This document shows positions 63,938-64,000 of a stretch of DNA of 64,000 nucleotides, in pieces. The notes under the pieces were generated by a model. That model searched no databases and was not told where the DNA came from. It saw nothing but the letters and a program-made list of their open reading frames with translations. Position 1 is the first letter of the stretch, and each line of letters begins with the position of its first letter. The stretch comes from Rothia mucilaginosa (GTDB lineage Bacteria > Actinomycetota > Actinomycetes > Actinomycetales > Micrococcaceae): positions 2,046,001-2,110,000 of the forward strand of contig NZ_CP079822.1 in NCBI RefSeq assembly GCF_019334805.1, read 5' to 3'. Position numbers and translations under genes: made by a program.

Positions 63938-64000
63938 ATGACTGAGAACGCACCCGCACAGATTGATTTCTGGTTCGACCCGATCTGCCCCTGGTGCTGG
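63938..64000 (+). CDS. DsbA-family mycothiol-dependent reductase-like protein, N-terminal start
   Basis: Partial, cut by the window end. ATG 63938 after GAGAGAGG; visible residues MTENAPAQIDFWFDPICPWCW. The DFWFDPxCPWCW motif with a CPWC active site is that of Rv2466c-type mycothiol-dependent nitroreductases of the DsbA fold, whose gene in mycobacteria lies near pepN-rpiB-nei-tig-clp. The remaining ~190 residues are outside the window. Confidence 0.7.
   Translation, partial: MTENAPAQIDFWFDPICPWCW

Overview
The window is a stretch of chromosome from a high-GC Gram-positive bacterium, most likely a Micrococcaceae member close to Rothia. The reasons are the strong G/C bias at third codon positions, frequent GTG starts, an oleA-oleBC-oleD cluster with a fused oleBC gene as described for Micrococcus luteus, LGFP-type wall-binding modules, and actinobacterial gene orders (gpsA-ddl; yceD-rpmF-rnc-mutM; rpsP-KH-rimM-trmD; pepN-rpiB-nei-tig-clpP1-clpP2-clpX). 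The genus call is inference. No phage, insertion sequence, CRISPR array or plasmid function was seen. The content is core chromosome with species-specific surface proteins and several gene-free islands.

Layout. 1-1.6 kb: the end of gpsA, then ddl (peptidoglycan precursor). 1.6-3.9 kb: an AT-richer leader and a secreted Pro/Glu/Thr-repeat membrane-anchored protein. 3.9-11.8 kb: thiL, a DAK2-domain protein, a much enlarged recG, rsmD and coaD. 12.0-14.7 kb: yceD, rpmF, rnc and mutM, starting from a promoter followed by what looks like an AUU start codon. 14.9-20.3 kb, minus strand: oleA-oleBC-oleD for long-chain olefin synthesis by head-to-head fatty acid condensation. 20.6-27.6 kb: smc, then trpB-trpA-lgt with overlapping stops and starts. 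27.9-30.7 kb: a Tat-exported glycine-rich protein and a zinc alcohol dehydrogenase. 30.7-31.6 kb: about 1 kb without a gene but with several large inverted repeats. 31.7-34.8 kb, minus strand: a GH25 lysozyme with LGFP repeats and a flavodoxin, separated by a second hairpin-rich gene-free island. 35.3-39.0 kb: pyk, tRNA-Leu(CAA) and ffh. 39.1-42.5 kb: a 962-residue acidic protein of unknown function and a NUDIX hydrolase. 42.8-45.2 kb: rpsP, khpA, rimM, trmD. 45.4-53.7 kb: an ABM-family monooxygenase, a third gene-poor island, a YjbR/MmcQ-like gene, ettA, hdeD-like, tesB, a conserved hypothetical, a HAD phosphatase and an LGFP-SGNH hydrolase. 53.9-64 kb: pepN divergent from rpiB-nei, tRNA-Gly(UCC), tRNA-Pro(UGG), tig-clpP1-clpP2-clpX, and the start of a DsbA-like (Rv2466c-type) mycothiol-linked reductase.

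The genes fall into a few working groups: translation and protein export (L32, S16, RimM, TrmD, RsmD, EttA, Ffh, Lgt), protein quality control (trigger factor, ClpP1P2, ClpX, aminopeptidase N), DNA maintenance (RecG, Smc, MutM, Nei) and the cell envelope (Ddl, Lgt, lysozyme, SGNH hydrolase, repeat protein). A recurring oddity is that ordinary housekeeping enzymes (RecG, MutM, ThiL, RsmD, TrmD, Smc, DAK2 protein) carry low-complexity insertions rich in A, G, S, E, P or K that the families normally lack. Convergent gene pairs are separated by strong bidirectional hairpin terminators.
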